A stretch of DNA of 64,000 nt from Sympetrum striolatum (lineage: Eukaryota; Arthropoda; Insecta; Odonata; Libellulidae): the NCBI GenBank assembly GCA_947579665.1, contig OX388348.1:3472001-3536000 (forward strand), written 5' to 3'. Below are positions 36,197-49,890 of this stretch, piece after piece. A program made the position numbers and the translations under genes. The notes beneath the pieces were generated by a model. The model did no database searches. It saw nothing but the letters and a program-made list of their open reading frames with translations, and was not told the DNA's origin. Position 1 is the stretch's first letter. Every line of letters begins with the position of its first letter.

Positions 36197-36810
36197 TTGT
36201 ATTCAATTCATCATTTTGCTGATGAATTTCTTGAGCACGCATTAAGAGCAATTATGCGATTCGGAAGGGCATCGCCGAGGCACGCAGGGACGAGATCTTT
36301 CCCGCTTACCCAAGCAGAAATCCGCGTCATTTCCAACTTGCTCCCAGTTGAAGGCGTCGAGGGTAATCTGATGGAACGAGTATTAACATTCAGAAACACA
36401 GCTTTATAACGCGGATGATTCCAGCGTAAGGGGACCCACTCGACGCGGAATAAAGCGGATCTCGAAGGAGATTAATTCGCGAAGAATGCACGCGGCGATG
36501 CCGAAGGAATTAACCCAGCGCACGCGATCGTGCATTTTTGAAGAGGGAGGTGACCTCAAAATAAAGAAAGATCTGTTTCCATTATACGACATGGGCGTGG
36601 CTTGAGCTCCGGATGGAAAAAATATAAAAGAGATGGATATCAGGGGTGGCAAAGGATGGCTTTGAGGTCAAGACGGCGGAGGAGCAGAAGATGATGAAGA
36701 AGCAGTGTGTGGGAGAAACAGAGTAGGGAAATGGGAAGGAAAACCCGGAAGTGAGGGTTGGATACAGCAATGACGAAGCGTAAGGGAGATAGATATGTTA
36801 AGGGAAGGAA
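36197..36810. other. GC-richer island followed by a purine-rich tract
   Basis: 36230-36600 has mixed composition with several CG dinucleotides and overlapping short frames. From about 36640 to 36810 the + strand is strongly purine rich (GAGGAGCAGAAGATGATGAA and similar). A TATA-box-like TATAAAAG lies at about 36622, but no transcript start or ORF downstream supports a promoter. Confidence 0.35.
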
Positions 36811-39800
36811 GAACGAGTAAGTTTTTAGGCTTCCTTTATGAACAACAGAATGATTGAACGACCAACCCATTATACCCGCGTTTGTCCGAATTGTTGTTGT
36901 TTTAAAGGAACTTTTTATGATGGTGTATAAGATGGGGAAATATCCTGAATTTTACAGCGGTGTTCCGCAGCATAAATTACTGACATATATAGAAAGTAGA
37001 TGTATACTTTTCTACAATTATGGAAATATATTAAATTTTATAATTGTGGGATCTTTCTATTATGAATTTCCACTACATCATGGCCGCCTCCGTAGATTTT
37101 AAATTACTAACTTTTGCTCACGCACATCTATATCTGTTTGGTAAAACACCATTCCTTGAAAACTATATAAGTACGAACATATTTTTTACAGAAAAAGTGA
37201 ATCCGCTGAGCTTATATTTCCATTTTAATTTTAAGTAATTGACTTGGTCCCTGATTTCAGCGTATGATTAATGATTAAATAGATAACAAAGAGATAAATA
37301 CGGATCATGCGATCACGTAGGCACAGACAGTCGAGAAAGGTTCGGGAATAGAAGTCATAATATAAATATATATTTAACAAATACGTTTATGGCCGTTACC
37401 ACCTGGCATAATCACAGAATTGCAGGGATTCACAAATAAATTAAAGTTACAAGTAATTAAGTTTAAACTTCGTGAGATTAATACAAGTTATTTATATCTC
37501 TTAAAATGACAAAAAAGCCTTAATGTAGTGACCATTAGACACTTTAATCTGCTGAAATACTTGATGTTGATGGTTATAATATCACGTATTCAATTAAAAG
37601 AAATTACTGGAAACATAAAGGAGAGTAACTTAATGATGTTATGAAATTTTTAAAATTAATATCTTCTTTTCAGTTCAACTGTCTGTGTTGGCTTATGAAT
37701 GAAATAGTTTCCATTATCTCTGCTGAAACAGCTGAAATATTTTTAAAACCCAAGTCGTTGATGTGATAAATTCGGTTTTATTCTTATCTAAAAAGTTTAT
37801 TATGATTTTTCTATTCTTATCTAGTAGATATTGATATAGAGATACACGAGTACGTCTTGAAATTATTTCATGCGTAGAAGTGGATTGTTTGGTAATTCTC
37901 TCTTAAGGTCGAAACTCGAGATAAGTGGTGAACTGATTGAGTAGATACAAAGTTCACTTTCATCTATGAATCATACGATATTCATCTCATACCATCACGA
38001 GATCCTAATCGATTAGTGGAAGTTGCTTTAGCAAACTTAATTAGAAGGTAACTCCAAGGATAACTGAGAAATCAGTGGAATTAAGCGTATGGCTCCATTC
38101 ATAACTTGAAGAGAAGCGCGATATGGGTTTAGAAGAAATTTACGTGGCAAGATTATGAGTGCCAAATACGACGAATTTCAAGGACAAAACTATTAAAATT
38201 TCGAAAATAAAAATTGATGCTTGCAGATTTTATAAAATTTTCGATGAAAATTATTTGGAAAGATGAGGCTAAGAAGAGGAATCCCCTCGTAAATGGTTAG
38301 TTGAAAGATAAGAGCGGAAGTACGGGGGGGCAAGAAATATATTTTAATGAGAGAGATTATTACTATTTCCCAATTAGTTAGGGCGTGCAGTCTCTGGGTA
38401 TCACAACTACATGGTGAAAAAGTGTACAAATTCATTGGAGTTCTCTCTGTATCTTAGGAAGGGCGTAAATTTCAATTAAAATATTTCTCCATATTTAGAT
38501 GAAGGTTAACTTCAGTTCAGTCTCTTGGTTGAATTTCGGAATTGAAGACATTTTGATAAAAAATCATATGAGTTTCTATTTATTTTACGTACAAACCCAT
38601 ATTCCACCGTAAGTACAGAGGAAGGTGTGCACCAGGAAAAATAAGTTTAATCGACTTTAACTTTTATTTATAATCATTGTAAAATTGAATGACTGCACTT
38701 GGAATAAGTTATTAGGTCTTTCAGGTATGTTCCGATTCAACCCACCCTGATTAATGGCCAAGAGATTAATAAATATAACATTTACATCGTTTATCTAATT
38801 GAAATTTGTACGTCTTATACAGATCTATTTTGAATCAATGCGTAAATCAATTGCGAGATTAAAGCTTATAAAATGTCCATATCTATGATCAGCTGTAGCT
38901 CTAACCTCAAATAATCATCATCTTTAGAAAACTAGGTATGAATTAAATTCATTTTATCTTTCAAGCATGATTCTTCCATTAAATATTTAAGTGTTAAAGG
39001 TTGTTCTGATTATGCTAATATTGTATATTTATCGACGGTTAACCCTCGTTCATATTATCTTTTACCACAAAAAGCTTTTCTCAGGGAACCGAAAAGAAGG
39101 GTACAAATTGCATATACTTTTGTATATGAAATTATACGACTTTATATTTTTTGTTAGTCGGTCTTAGCTGTTACTCATAGATAACTGATACTGGAAAGGA
39201 CATATTTTTAGTCTACATGCCTTAACTTGAATGGAAGAATTAAAAAAATATTTTAACGTTCAGCGAAATTGATTCTAGGCCTCTTGGAAGTAAGGAGACT
39301 TTTTCTCCAAAAAAGAAGAGGATTCAAAGTTCCATCATTTTACTGCTGATGAAAACGTTCGCAATTCAAACTGAGCGTTGACTTGATAGATGAAGCCAAT
39401 GAAGCCTCGTCGTGAATGCTTTCAACGCATGCGAGATCTAAAACGACGCTGAATGATGAAACCTTTCACACTTTTCCATTACGCTTTTCCGTGCGCCAGC
39501 CATAAAAGAATATCTGGAAATCTTCCGCTGCGGTGTTATGCAATAGGCCATTACCATCGTTAATACTTTGATAGACCTTTTCATATTCCCTCCTCAAACA
39601 CCGAAAGCCATCGTAGTGAGTTTTTTCACGATGATATTGCATTAGCAATCTCAGTGCATGTTTTCTGTTACTTATTCTGTAGACTCCTCAAGTGATTATT
39701 CTTTATGAAGGCCCATATATTATACAATTTATATTCGTAGTTGAAACTTACGATTCCTTGCTCTGTGTGATCTTTATTGAATTTTCCCTCTTCCTTGTGA

Positions 39801-40758
39801 TTTTAATTACTAAGGATTTTTTTTCAATATTTTCGTCTCGGAAATTAAAATTATAGCTCTGAAGACGCTGTGAGGATAAGAAAGAGAAATATTTTTGGAG
39901 CAATTTCTCAAAGAGTAATTCATTGTTCCTATTTAAATTTTACAGCTATTTCCGTTTCCAACTTTATCAAGTCTTGTTTACTAAAATGGAAAGTGATTGC
40001 TTTTAACCTTTAAATTTGATTCGCTCCTAACTTCGTCATCCGCTTTTTGCATTCAATTTTTGTCCTGGTTGCACGAGTTTTAATCATTTTATCCGATTCA
40101 TCGGGAAGGGAAAATGATTGGTAACATTACTGAGTTAAGTACGAAGATGCACCTGCGATCCATATTTCGGCATCTGTTTGATCGAAACGGGTATAGTGAT
40201 AAAGATATTGGTAGCGAACTCCAAAAGGTGGAAATAAGAACAAAGAAAGTTAAAAGTTAAGTCAATAAGTGTCTTGTTTTCAATTAGTTATAATAATGGA
40301 ATCGTAAGTGGAATTGCCCACGAGTCTCTTATTACGCATATTATTAACTTAATAAAATATTTTCATATAATTACTCCGAGTTGAAAACAGTTCATACTTT
40401 TGTTAAGAAAAATATATAGTTCTATACTCACTAAATTATATGACGCTCAAAAGGACTATAGGTTTATGAATATAATGTTTGAATTTGACATAAGAATAAT
40501 ATCAATGATGTGCTCAAGTCCCGAAAACGACAGAAAATAGCCGTAAAGAGTATGACGAGTTTTTGTCGAAAATAAATAAGAAATAGAGGATTTTAGAACT
40601 GTATGCGTTTTTTCTTTAGGATTATTTGTTGGTCAAGTGATGTTATATCACCCATGTACCTTTATTTCATTTTTTAATGTTTTTTCCAATGGATCATATT
40701 TGACATTGACGTCGACAAAAAAAGTTGCATACAAATGTCTGCGGTGTAAACCCGCCTT
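36811..40758. other. Non-coding stretch
   Basis: No gene or known repeat recognised; A+T rich. A weak juxtaposed splice-like string (TTTCAG|GTATGT) is at 38724/38725 but lacks a strong pyrimidine tract. Confidence 0.45.
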
Positions 40759-41618
40759 TACAGATAAAAGTACAAACTACTAAAAATCTTCAAAGTAGCA
40801 TCCTTGTGCGTCGGAGCACCATTCCCCTACGTTTCTGCCAGTCACGATATGCTCCCTGGAAGGCATCAACGGGGACCTCCTTCAGACACCTCGTCACGGC
40901 TTCTTTGACACCTTCCAGCATCTCAAAATGGTGGCCCTTTAAGCTCATCTTTATTTGTGGGAACAAAAAGAAGTTCGTTGGTGCCAGGTCAGGACTGTAC
41001 GGCGACTGGAGCAGCGTTGCCTGGATATGAACTTGGTCACAATGAAGGCAGTGCGAGACGGCGCGTTGTCGTGGTGCAGACGCCAGTTGCTAGCGATCTC
41101 CTCCCTGACGTGTAGCACTCTTTTTCGGAGCCTTTCGAGGGCTTCCACGTAAAATTTACTGTTAACTGTTTGTCCCTGTGGCACAAACTCTGAGTTGAGC
41201 ATCGCCTTCACTGGGGATTTGCTCATCCTTGCCTTTTTTGGCCACGGGGAAGACTTCGTGTGCCACTCTGCACTGTGTCTTTTGGACTCAGGGTCGTACT
41301 CAAACACTCATGTTATTTGGGGCATTGTATCATTCCCATAAGCTTGCTTAAGCATGGTATCGGTCTCAAAATCCAATTTTCCAAGCATAACACAAAATTT
41401 TATCGAATATCGCTGTTTCATCAAACGTGGCATCTTGAAGATGTGACGCGTCACTCGAACAGGGGTTCACACTAAACGCACTGTGCAATGGCAACTGGCG
41501 AGGATAGCGTTACTTTACCAAGACCCTCCAGCACCTTTCCCATCACCAATCGCGCCACTCCAGCTGTCCAGGTTGACGGGAAATAATCATTCAACTTACT
41601 TTTGGGACAGACCCTGTA
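40759..41618 (-). mobile_element. mariner element, internally deleted
   Basis: The element reads on the minus strand. Its 5' terminus at 41618 starts TACAGGGTCTGTCCCAAAAG, a typical mariner inverted terminal repeat beginning at a TA. The opposite end at 40759 has TACAGATAAAAGTAC, a shortened, mutated version of the same terminus. At 860 bp it is well short of the usual roughly 1.3 kb. It encloses a broken transposase (40790-41433) and directly abuts a dispersed repeat on its right. It is a non-autonomous, dead copy. Confidence 0.9.
40790..41433 (-). pseudogene. mariner transposase remnant (D,D34D type)
   Basis: Start ATG is the complement of 41431-41433 (MPRLMKQRYSIKFC); stop is the complement of 40790-40792. 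The first roughly 45 residues of the DNA-binding part are kept. A large internal deletion near 41308 then removes the rest of the helix-turn-helix region and the segment with the first catalytic Asp. The protein resumes at VFEYDPESKRHSAEW. A smaller deletion lies near 41195, before EFVPQGQTVN. The second catalytic Asp (LHHDNAPS) is present. A frameshift follows, and the third Asp motif (YSPDLAPTNFFLFP) sits in another frame, then FQGAYRDWQKR and the C-terminus. Loss of one catalytic Asp and the frame breaks mean no activity. Confidence 0.88.
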
Positions 41619-42078
41619 AGTATACTCTATTATTTATAAAAGTTTTAGAAAATGTAATTTACTATAACTTTAGTGCGAAACATATTTTTGTATCACTGAT
41701 TGGTTAGGAGTTATTTGTGAAATACTGATAAACCGGAAGTTGCTGATTATGTACTATGTGGGCGCTCACTATTGGTCGTATCAACACCAAATTTCATATA
41801 TAATCGTTTGGTTGGTGTCGTTAGAGTTGATTAGTTTTTGGAGTAAATCGGTTGTCGAGCTTTATTTTTGGAGGTTCGTTTCCGTTTTTGCAAAATTCCT
41901 CCATTACTCTGATATTTAGGTATATACAGTTATCTACAAGAATTACAAAAAATGTATTTGTATATATCTTCCGAGTTTAGATTGAATCTAGAGTTCGAAA
42001 ATACTGTCGTAGATAAATATTTACATCTTATATATATATGGAGAAAGTCATGTGCTGGCCACATCAGATTTTTAAATG
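41619..42078 (+). repeat. Dispersed repeat, truncated copy (related to 60314-61340)
   Basis: Shares several ordered blocks with 60314-61340: AAACCGGAAGTTGC, GTGGGCGCTC, GTTGATTAGTTTTTG, TTTAGGTATATAC and the end block GGAGAAAGTCATGTG followed by GGCCACATCAGATTTTT. Only two partial copies of the 178-bp unit are present, on either side of the GTGGGCGCTC leader. Its left edge is the TA of the mariner element; the missing left part is not found on the other side. Confidence 0.7.
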
Positions 42079-43559
42079 GTATGCACATTATATTGATGGG
42101 GCATAAATGCCTTAAAAATGATAGGATATTTTATAGCTCAAGGAAGTTTATTTTCTGAATTGTAGGGAAACGGATATTACTACGTTCGCAATTGCAACTA
42201 ATTTACCACAACAAGCAATCTTTCCTACGATCATCGTTCTGTGGGTACCCGAGATACCATTTCTCGAAAGCCTCTCTGAAACCATCTCGATTTAAAGTCG
42301 CTTTCGAATATTTAAGGGTGTTCCCCGGTAAGTAACAAAAGGGGGACGCTTCTGAAGGCGAGGCATGAAAAAGGGGTCGCCGAGGGGGCGTGTGTCGTGC
42401 GTGCAACTCCAGATAAAGGTCTCTCTTTCTTACTGCGATTCCGATCTCGAGTTAGCTTTGGCGGCGTTCTGACCGAGGAAGGAAGTTTGGGCAAAGGGGA
42501 GACAGACGCATGGACAATCAGGTTTATCAGGTTTAGCGTATTGGGTGCCTACTTTCATATATCTGAGTACAATGTTAAAAGAAAACGAGTAATTGTTTAT
42601 GCTTTTTATAGGTATAATTTATCGCAACTTATTTTGTAAATTTGATTTAAAAAATTGTTAAATGTCTGATATGTCAGAGCCGGAAAAAGATCCTAAAGAA
42701 GTAAAACACTTAGTAATTTCGACCGATTATATATATTTCTTGTAAAGACTACGAAGATCTGAAGATATCTTTTTGTAGACAAAACAATTCGCTTTTGTAA
42801 AAATATATTTTGTGGAAATTACCAAATGTTTTACTTCTTTAGAATACTCTACGTATTCAAATAGAGGGAATGCTCGTATATAGGTTCAATTTCTGGTTGG
42901 TGGAAAATAAATCTGAGGGTTATATAGGTTTCTAAAACGGATTTTTTTTCGATTATTTTTTAAAATATCTCATAGCTTAAGAAACGCAAATATATGATAT
43001 AATTCTCTTAACTGTATCATACTGCTGGACAACATTGTTGCAACTCAGACTCAGGTTTCAATTGTCGGTGGTACTCATTCGCAAGCTAAACAATGTCCCA
43101 GTGCATTGGATCTAAAATAGAAATAGCTTATGGAATAAAGATTAGAACGGAGTTTTATATTTATACCCTCAACATGTGTGTCAAGTCGAACTTCGAGCAA
43201 TGATGAACCGGTTTATTTTGATTTGAACATAAGTAGTCGTAAGTTATGAAAAAAAGTGAGAAGCAGAATTAATTCTCTACTACATTTTCGTTAATCTCTA
43301 TCTTATTCTCGGATGAAATAAGAAGATTTAATACGGAGCGATGAAGGAACGTGAGACCCAATAAATTGTGCGCCACTCAAATTCTGTACTTGTTCTATAT
43401 TGTCTTAGAAACTGAATAACTTTTGTAAAATTTAACTCAATTAATTTCAGCACTAAATTTGTATCTACAGTATAGTGCTTCTTTAAAGTTAGATATACAA
43501 TGATGCAACTAAGTAAGTAGGATAAAGAGATTCAATTGAGAGTAAGGTGAACTGAAAAA
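42079..43559. other. Non-coding stretch with a GC-richer island
   Basis: 42230-42500 has mixed composition, including a GTAAGTA donor-like string at 42327 without a convincing upstream exon. The rest is A+T rich. Confidence 0.4.
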
Positions 43560-43930
43560 CGAGGGAAAACTGAAGGGTTTAAGAGTAGGAGGGGAAAGGG
43601 ATGAAAGGGTTTGGCCGATATGGGGTTAATGACTCCGGCTCTCTTTTGTCCAAATTGCAACCGATTTTTCTTCCGAGGCTTACGACCTCTCGGACGCCGC
43701 TGATTTCGAAACAACCGCACTCCGAAACGTGAAATAATAAATTATTACAGGCCTTTGGAGGCAATCGATGCAGCCGGATTAGAGGCTCGAACTAAGCGTG
43801 GAAGCCTTTTCCTTGATTCGCAAACGCGGCCTTGAAGCGTATTTGTTTAAATTACATGCCCTTTCTCCGTTTCCATAGAAAATGGCTGACCAAGAACGCG
43901 ATATTCTACTGAAACACGCATAATGGCGTT
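43560..43930. other. GC-richer island, unassigned
   Basis: Mixed composition with short minus frames rich in Arg and Pro and no recognised motif. Contains AATAATAAATTATT and CAATCGATGCAG strings that could be transcription-factor sites. Candidate regulatory element by composition only. Confidence 0.3.
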
Positions 43931-46079
43931 TTCTTAAGGATAATAGTCATTACGAATCGGATTATTTCCTCTCATTTAAGTAGAAGGATCCTTAAGAGTA
44001 CGGTGACCCCTGTGGGGAATTTTACTCGCATGCTACGGTATAACTTCTCGTTTTCATGCTCCAGGAATACCACAATTTGCTCTCGCATTAGTCATATCGT
44101 TAAAATACAGGTCCCTTCCACTCTCTGGTAACCTTGAATTTTCTTCAGTCATCCGTTGGGTGCCCAAAATGATACGTAAGCACACGTACTACGGATTGAC
44201 TTCGAGGAAAAGCGTAGGTTATCTTCATCAACCAATTATTCTCGGAATTCCTTTGTAAGGGTATGGAAAGTAACTTCGAGGAAATGATTTCAGTTTCTGA
44301 GAAAAGTAATATGTTCGATGCATTAAAGGATCGAATTTTGATAACACCTTAGGAGGGTATATCTCTTGATCTCAAACGTACTCAGCCATAGCACTGTGTA
44401 GTTAATTAAGAAAAACGCTTAGAGCTTCTTTAAATAACATTTTACCGAAAGAAAACTGTTTACACACTGATGCATTTTTATCCTTCCTTTCTATTTTCTT
44501 TTGGCTCTCCTTTTTATTGATTTTTACATGGAAAATAGCTCTCGATTCAACAAAGTGCAAAGAAGGACCTGTGACTCAGTTATTGTCAGTTAGGAGTTTT
44601 TTCGAAAATAACGTTTTACAGCCAAAGTGTAAACTTTTTCCCTATGGGATGGTTATTTCTATTTCGATGAAGATACAAATTTTGTTTAGTAATATTGAGG
44701 AAAAATTACCTTTAATTCTAAAAAAAACTTAATTTACATAATTTTTATTAGAATTGCTTTCGAATTAAGATAATTTGCTTCCATAAAATTTTGATCGAAA
44801 ACATTTTTGTTCGCCCACATGAATACTATTATTCATATATCTAATCTTCGTAAAATCAAAAGTCTTTACCATCGGTCGTATTTTCAACTTGCATTTATTT
44901 CAAGGAAACTTTAGGAGCTAGAATACCTGTAGATAGAACTTGAGTGAGAAATTCATGAAAAATTGTGATCCGCAAATATTTTTGTTTGAACTGATGGATG
45001 ATACTTGTCGTATTGTTTTTATTTTCTGACTTCAGCAAATCGCAGGAAATATTTTGTGCTAATGTCAGGATACATTTATACTCTGTATGAAGTATATCGG
45101 AATTAGAAATGCATCGTTCTCAGTGTCGTTTTTAATTAAATTTCGCGATATTAGCGTCACTTAAAGATTTATAGTGAATTAAGCCTCCATGTTCATTTCT
45201 TTTTTTGCAAACCAGTCTTTCATCATGGATCCTACTGCTTTATCGTACATCCTAACCTCCTTCTCCCTGTGTATCTTCTCACCTTTATGTTGACTTTGAC
45301 TTGTACGAAACATCAAGTAATCAGATTAATTAGTAAATAGTAAATAGTAATTCTCAAGTGATGATTAAACCTTATATTCTCTATTATTGTGGATTTGTTC
45401 TTGAACAATGTAAAATAATAATTCAATTGCTATCCGTAGCATATCTCATGTGCTTAAGTGGCGCAGTCGTTGAAAGTGATTATTATATCCAAAAATCGTT
45501 TAAAGGAATAAAAACACATGATGATGAGCAGCTCAATATTTAAAGGAAACTTACATAAAACCCGTTTTATTTACTATTATTGGAAATATATTCAAACGAC
45601 ACACATGTAATAAAAGAGAATGTTCCCCTAATTCTAAAACAAGTGAGGTGGGAGAATAAATTGATCTTATTGTCATAATTTGTTTAGAAAATGTATTGCA
45701 TAAAATGCTAAGAGTACTTACATACAAATAATTAAGATGCGAAATAGATGACGAGCGAGCTCCCATGTAAGTTCTACGCTCAGTGACTGAAACGAATGAG
45801 TAATGGGTTTACGAATATTCCAAAATGTACCTATAATGCTTCAAAAAAAAAAACATTGGGACGATCTGTCGGAAATATTTGAAGTTATTTTTTATTTATG
45901 TTCCTTTTTGCCTGTTTTCCCAATATTTTATCCGGTCGTAGCAGGCTTTTCAAGTATTATCTCATCGAAATGTTATTTTTACACCTTAAAAGTTCGGATG
46001 CAGGACTGCCTTGTTGCAAAAATAAAATTTAGCGATGAATATTCATCAAACAACTCCAAATGACGTCATTCCAGTGAAA
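43931..46079. other. Non-coding stretch
   Basis: A+T-rich, nothing recognised. Confidence 0.5.
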
Positions 46080-46850
46080 ACCTATGAAAACGTTATTTGC
46101 TAATTTTTGCCGTGGCCGTATAATCGTCGGATGAAACAGCGATAAAGCGGATCGCACGGAAAGGAAAACCGCCTAAGCCTCAGGTAGATTTTTACGAGTT
46201 GAACAGCCAAGAGACATCGATCCATACCAAATATAGAGTAGTTTATTCGACATCCTCACGGTTCTTTTCCGCTCGGGGGTAGATAAAGATTTAAAATTAC
46301 GCTACGCCCTCCCCTTTCCGCCCAAAATACTCTTTTTAGCCCTCTTGATGGGATTTCCTTCCCCGAAATAGCCCAGAGGCTCTCCAGATCATCAACAGAT
46401 AAGTTGCGACAGATTAGAATAATCGGCTGGGATTCCAGAAAGTCGAGCATAACTAATCCCCGTTGCGTCATCATTCCCACTTTCTCCTTAAGGTCGATAG
46501 TATAAATAGGCGACCTTGGTTATCCACCTGTCATTGGTGACGAATATCTTTCATGTATCTTCCATTCCATGTGTTTTCCCACGTTGTTATCTCGACAGCA
46601 GTTTCGTGTGGCGTCTGGTGGCTCATAATGGTAACAGTCTGCGACCGATCGCTTCCAATACAATATCAAAACACTCTTTGCGACCTCCAGACGTGGGCGA
46701 AGGTCGGCGGACAATAACTTCTGCGCTGATTTGCGAATTTGATCGATTCGCAATTTCGGGGTCGTGTTTTGTGTCGACAATGTAATGATGTTTTTCTCAT
46801 CAAAGGAAAGTGATTTTAATCCAAGCGGCCATACACAATCCACAAAGAAA
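46080..46850. other. GC-richer island with a TATA-containing hairpin
   Basis: Mixed composition, with a minus frame of 107 codons (46520-46843) that shows no family motif. At 46490-46517 the arms AAGGTCG and CGACCTT pair perfectly around a 14-base loop that contains TATAAATA. The function is unknown. Confidence 0.35.
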
Positions 46851-49339
46851 GGCTTGTTGAAGAGCGATAGATTGGGATTTAGGGGGTTTGATCCATTTTG
46901 ACTTTAATTTTGCGTTCATAGGTGCTGTAAATAATGCCGAGCCTTTATCTTCCTATTACGAAGAAAACTTATTTACTTTGAATAATTATTTGATAGCTTG
47001 CCTTATATCATTATTGAATAAAATAAAGCTACGTATTATAGTTCTACATCTAGGCTACTCTTTTGGTCTGGTCTCACTCATTTCATCGTATACTTAGCGT
47101 ATTAATTCATTAATATTTCATCGTAGATTGACTTTTAATTCTGCTCTGATGAGGCGGATATATATATCTTTATGGCGTTTTTTCGTTTTCAAATGGGAAT
47201 TATTCAACAACCTCCCGATTATGATGTTTGAAAAATACGTGTTGATAGGGTAACTTATAAGGTTACTTTAAAATGATGTTGAAGGTATGAATCTAGGTTT
47301 TATCGACCTAAAAATTTGAAAAATGTTATCTCTTTAAAGTAATATGTCGAACACATAATGCGCTGATAGACACCTAAATGTGTAAATATCCATTACAGAT
47401 ATTTATCGCAATTTAATTGTGATTCAGGCATTCCGCTTACCATTTTAGCTTTAAATTCTAATATGATTGATATTTATTAAAATTTATAACATAAATATCT
47501 GTAAATTTAAAGTATCTCTATTCAATTATTATTGACTCACAATGAAACTATATACAAGTTCCGTCATGATGGATGGCGCAATATGCTAAACGCGATGTAG
47601 TCACTCATAATTGTATTTTTCTATTAAATACGCTGTTCTGTCCAAATAGAATTAAAGAGGATGATAGCCTTTTCATTATATTAATTAACTTTATAGTAAA
47701 TTATTAATTAATTTTACCGTGAAAATTGAAACATATTACAGGTTTAAAAATGTTAATTATATAATCATATTTGGAAAGATATCCCCTTATATACCTATGT
47801 ATATATAGCAAATAAATTTTAATTTAATTTAATTAAACAACGTTCGGCTTGAACATCTTTATTCTATATATATAGTACAATTTTATTTGAAATTCATCTA
47901 ATTCCCATTAAACTCTCTAGGTAATAAGATATAATTAATATTACTCTTTAATAATAAATAGCAAATATAATAAACTTTTATAAACTCATATTTTCTTTCA
48001 ATACTGTTTAGAAGGATCACACGTACATAACTATAATATACATGCGTAAATAAGTTAAATTAATTTTCGTTACTTTTGATGGAGGAATTTCCTAGTTTTA
48101 CTGTTTATATAGAACCTCTAAATAAATTCTTACTTATCAAATGCCATCAGTAGCTTTCATTTTATTTTGCTAATATTTTCATGCACCATCCATTTTATAC
48201 CTCATTCATTTTTAGAATGATTGTAATTGCTGAAATCTTCGATATTTAATTTTCATCAACTGTTCAGCTGGTAACAGAAAGTCTAAATATATTGAAACAT
48301 ATTTAAAATAATTTTTTCTCTTACATTTAGACGTTCATTAAGATTGAGTATTAGAAAGGAAATAAATGCGTGACTTTACTGAAAAATTTGTTAATCAAAA
48401 TATTCCTCTAGTGCATTCGGTTTCTCACGTTGGCTTTGTTAGGTGGGACACAAACTGTCCTAAATATAAAAGTTCTGTTCATGAAGTGTTAACTGGGCGA
48501 TGGAGCAAAACATTTTTTATTTTGCTTTTTAGTACTGTGTAAAACTAGCGCCGGAAGGACTTCCTCTGGGATTAATGGCTTGCTTTAAAATTTTAACTCC
48601 AGTCGACAACTTTAGTAAATAATTTAAGGATTCCAGGATATCCAATTGAGAAAGTTCTTGGTCTTGCTTCGTGAATTGGTTTCAGCAATTGATGCGACCA
48701 TGTTTTCCTCGGAAAATATTTATTACAAACTTCACGGGACATTATAAAACGTGTTTTCAAGCTCCAGTTTTAGATCGCATAGTTAAAGAATCCACAGAAA
48801 GGAACGGTTCCATTGCATAAAACTTAGAATATCAAGCGTAAAATGATTTTTTTAATGTATGGCGGAAAAACTTGTGCATTTGGTTGTATAATAAAGCAGC
48901 ACGAACTTTCAGCATCACCGCGAATCGCATGGCACATCCAGAAGCTTCTTGAGGGAAACCGGTTGAGAATCTCTGCTTAAAGAAGACCTAGCGTACATTT
49001 ATTAAGTAACACGTTAATTCGGAATTAACAACTTGATGAGACGTACGAAACTCCGAGTAGATCACTGCATGGCGAGATTTATACAAGCCTGAATAATTTA
49101 ATGTAGACGATGGAGTTGGAGTTAATTTACTATTTATAAATACCCCAACACGAATTCTTCAACTTGCTGCTTCTTAATTTTATTTTCTTCTTAAGAAGCC
49201 TTGATTCTTCCATGTCTTAAAATAAGTTAGAAAGCCATGAAATAAAGTTAAGAAGTTGAAAAGCTTTTGCAGAAACAATAATTTAGAAGTATCTCTACCC
49301 TGATTTTGAATTTTTTCCATCTCACAAAATAATTTAGAA
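46851..49339. other. Non-coding stretch, very A+T rich
   Basis: 47450-48050 is extremely A+T rich. No gene or repeat recognised. Confidence 0.5.
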
Positions 49340-49890
49340 TTTTCTTTGAAATTTATGGACCTAGGCAAATTACACAGAATCGGAAGAGGTAGATTTAAAG
49401 GAAATGTGACACCAAAGAATCGGGTTTTCACCCTGCCGATATTGACTTTTCTTCATACTTTCGTCCGGAATTGGATGAGTTCTTCGCATATATTTAATAG
49501 TATTTACGATGCAGATATTCGATTTCCTCTCGGATTATTGCAGGGGGTTTGAACGACTGCATTTTTCATTCCATTCGGTATTATTAGGAAAAGAAAACAT
49601 ACTTCCTGGAAAGTTTGAATACGTAATGGGAACAGACCGGTGTTTGGAGTTGGGATATGGAAAATCGTCCCAGATATTATGCAAACAGCTTCCGTTCCCT
49701 CCGAGGTTTTTGAGTCGAGATGTAAGGGGAATTCAGTTCATTCATTCGATCGATTTATCGATCTTTATCTCGAGCGATTCGACCTGCTTTACTTTTATTT
49801 CCTCGATAGAAAAAGCATTCATTTTTCATTCACAGAATTCGAAGAAGTCTTTGCGTGAGGAAACTGAACGATTTGAGAAATGTTTTTAAT
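49340..49890. other. Mixed-composition island with a 126-codon frame
   Basis: The + frame at 49509-49889 (126 codons) has no recognised motif. The DNA contains TCGATCGATTTATCGATC near 49747, a run of GATC/ATCGAT palindromes. Probably non-coding. Confidence 0.3.

Noticed and set aside
36615..36635. TATAAAAG as a promoter
   Set aside because: No downstream ORF, initiator or transcript evidence; common by chance in this composition.
38715..38732. Possible third recursive site, TTTCAG|GTATGT
   Set aside because: Short pyrimidine tract, no clear branch motif, and no similarity to the two stronger candidates.
42320..42335. CCCCGGTAAGTAAC, a good 5' splice-site match on the + strand
   Set aside because: The upstream frame has no acceptor with a pyrimidine tract and the peptide is unrecognised.
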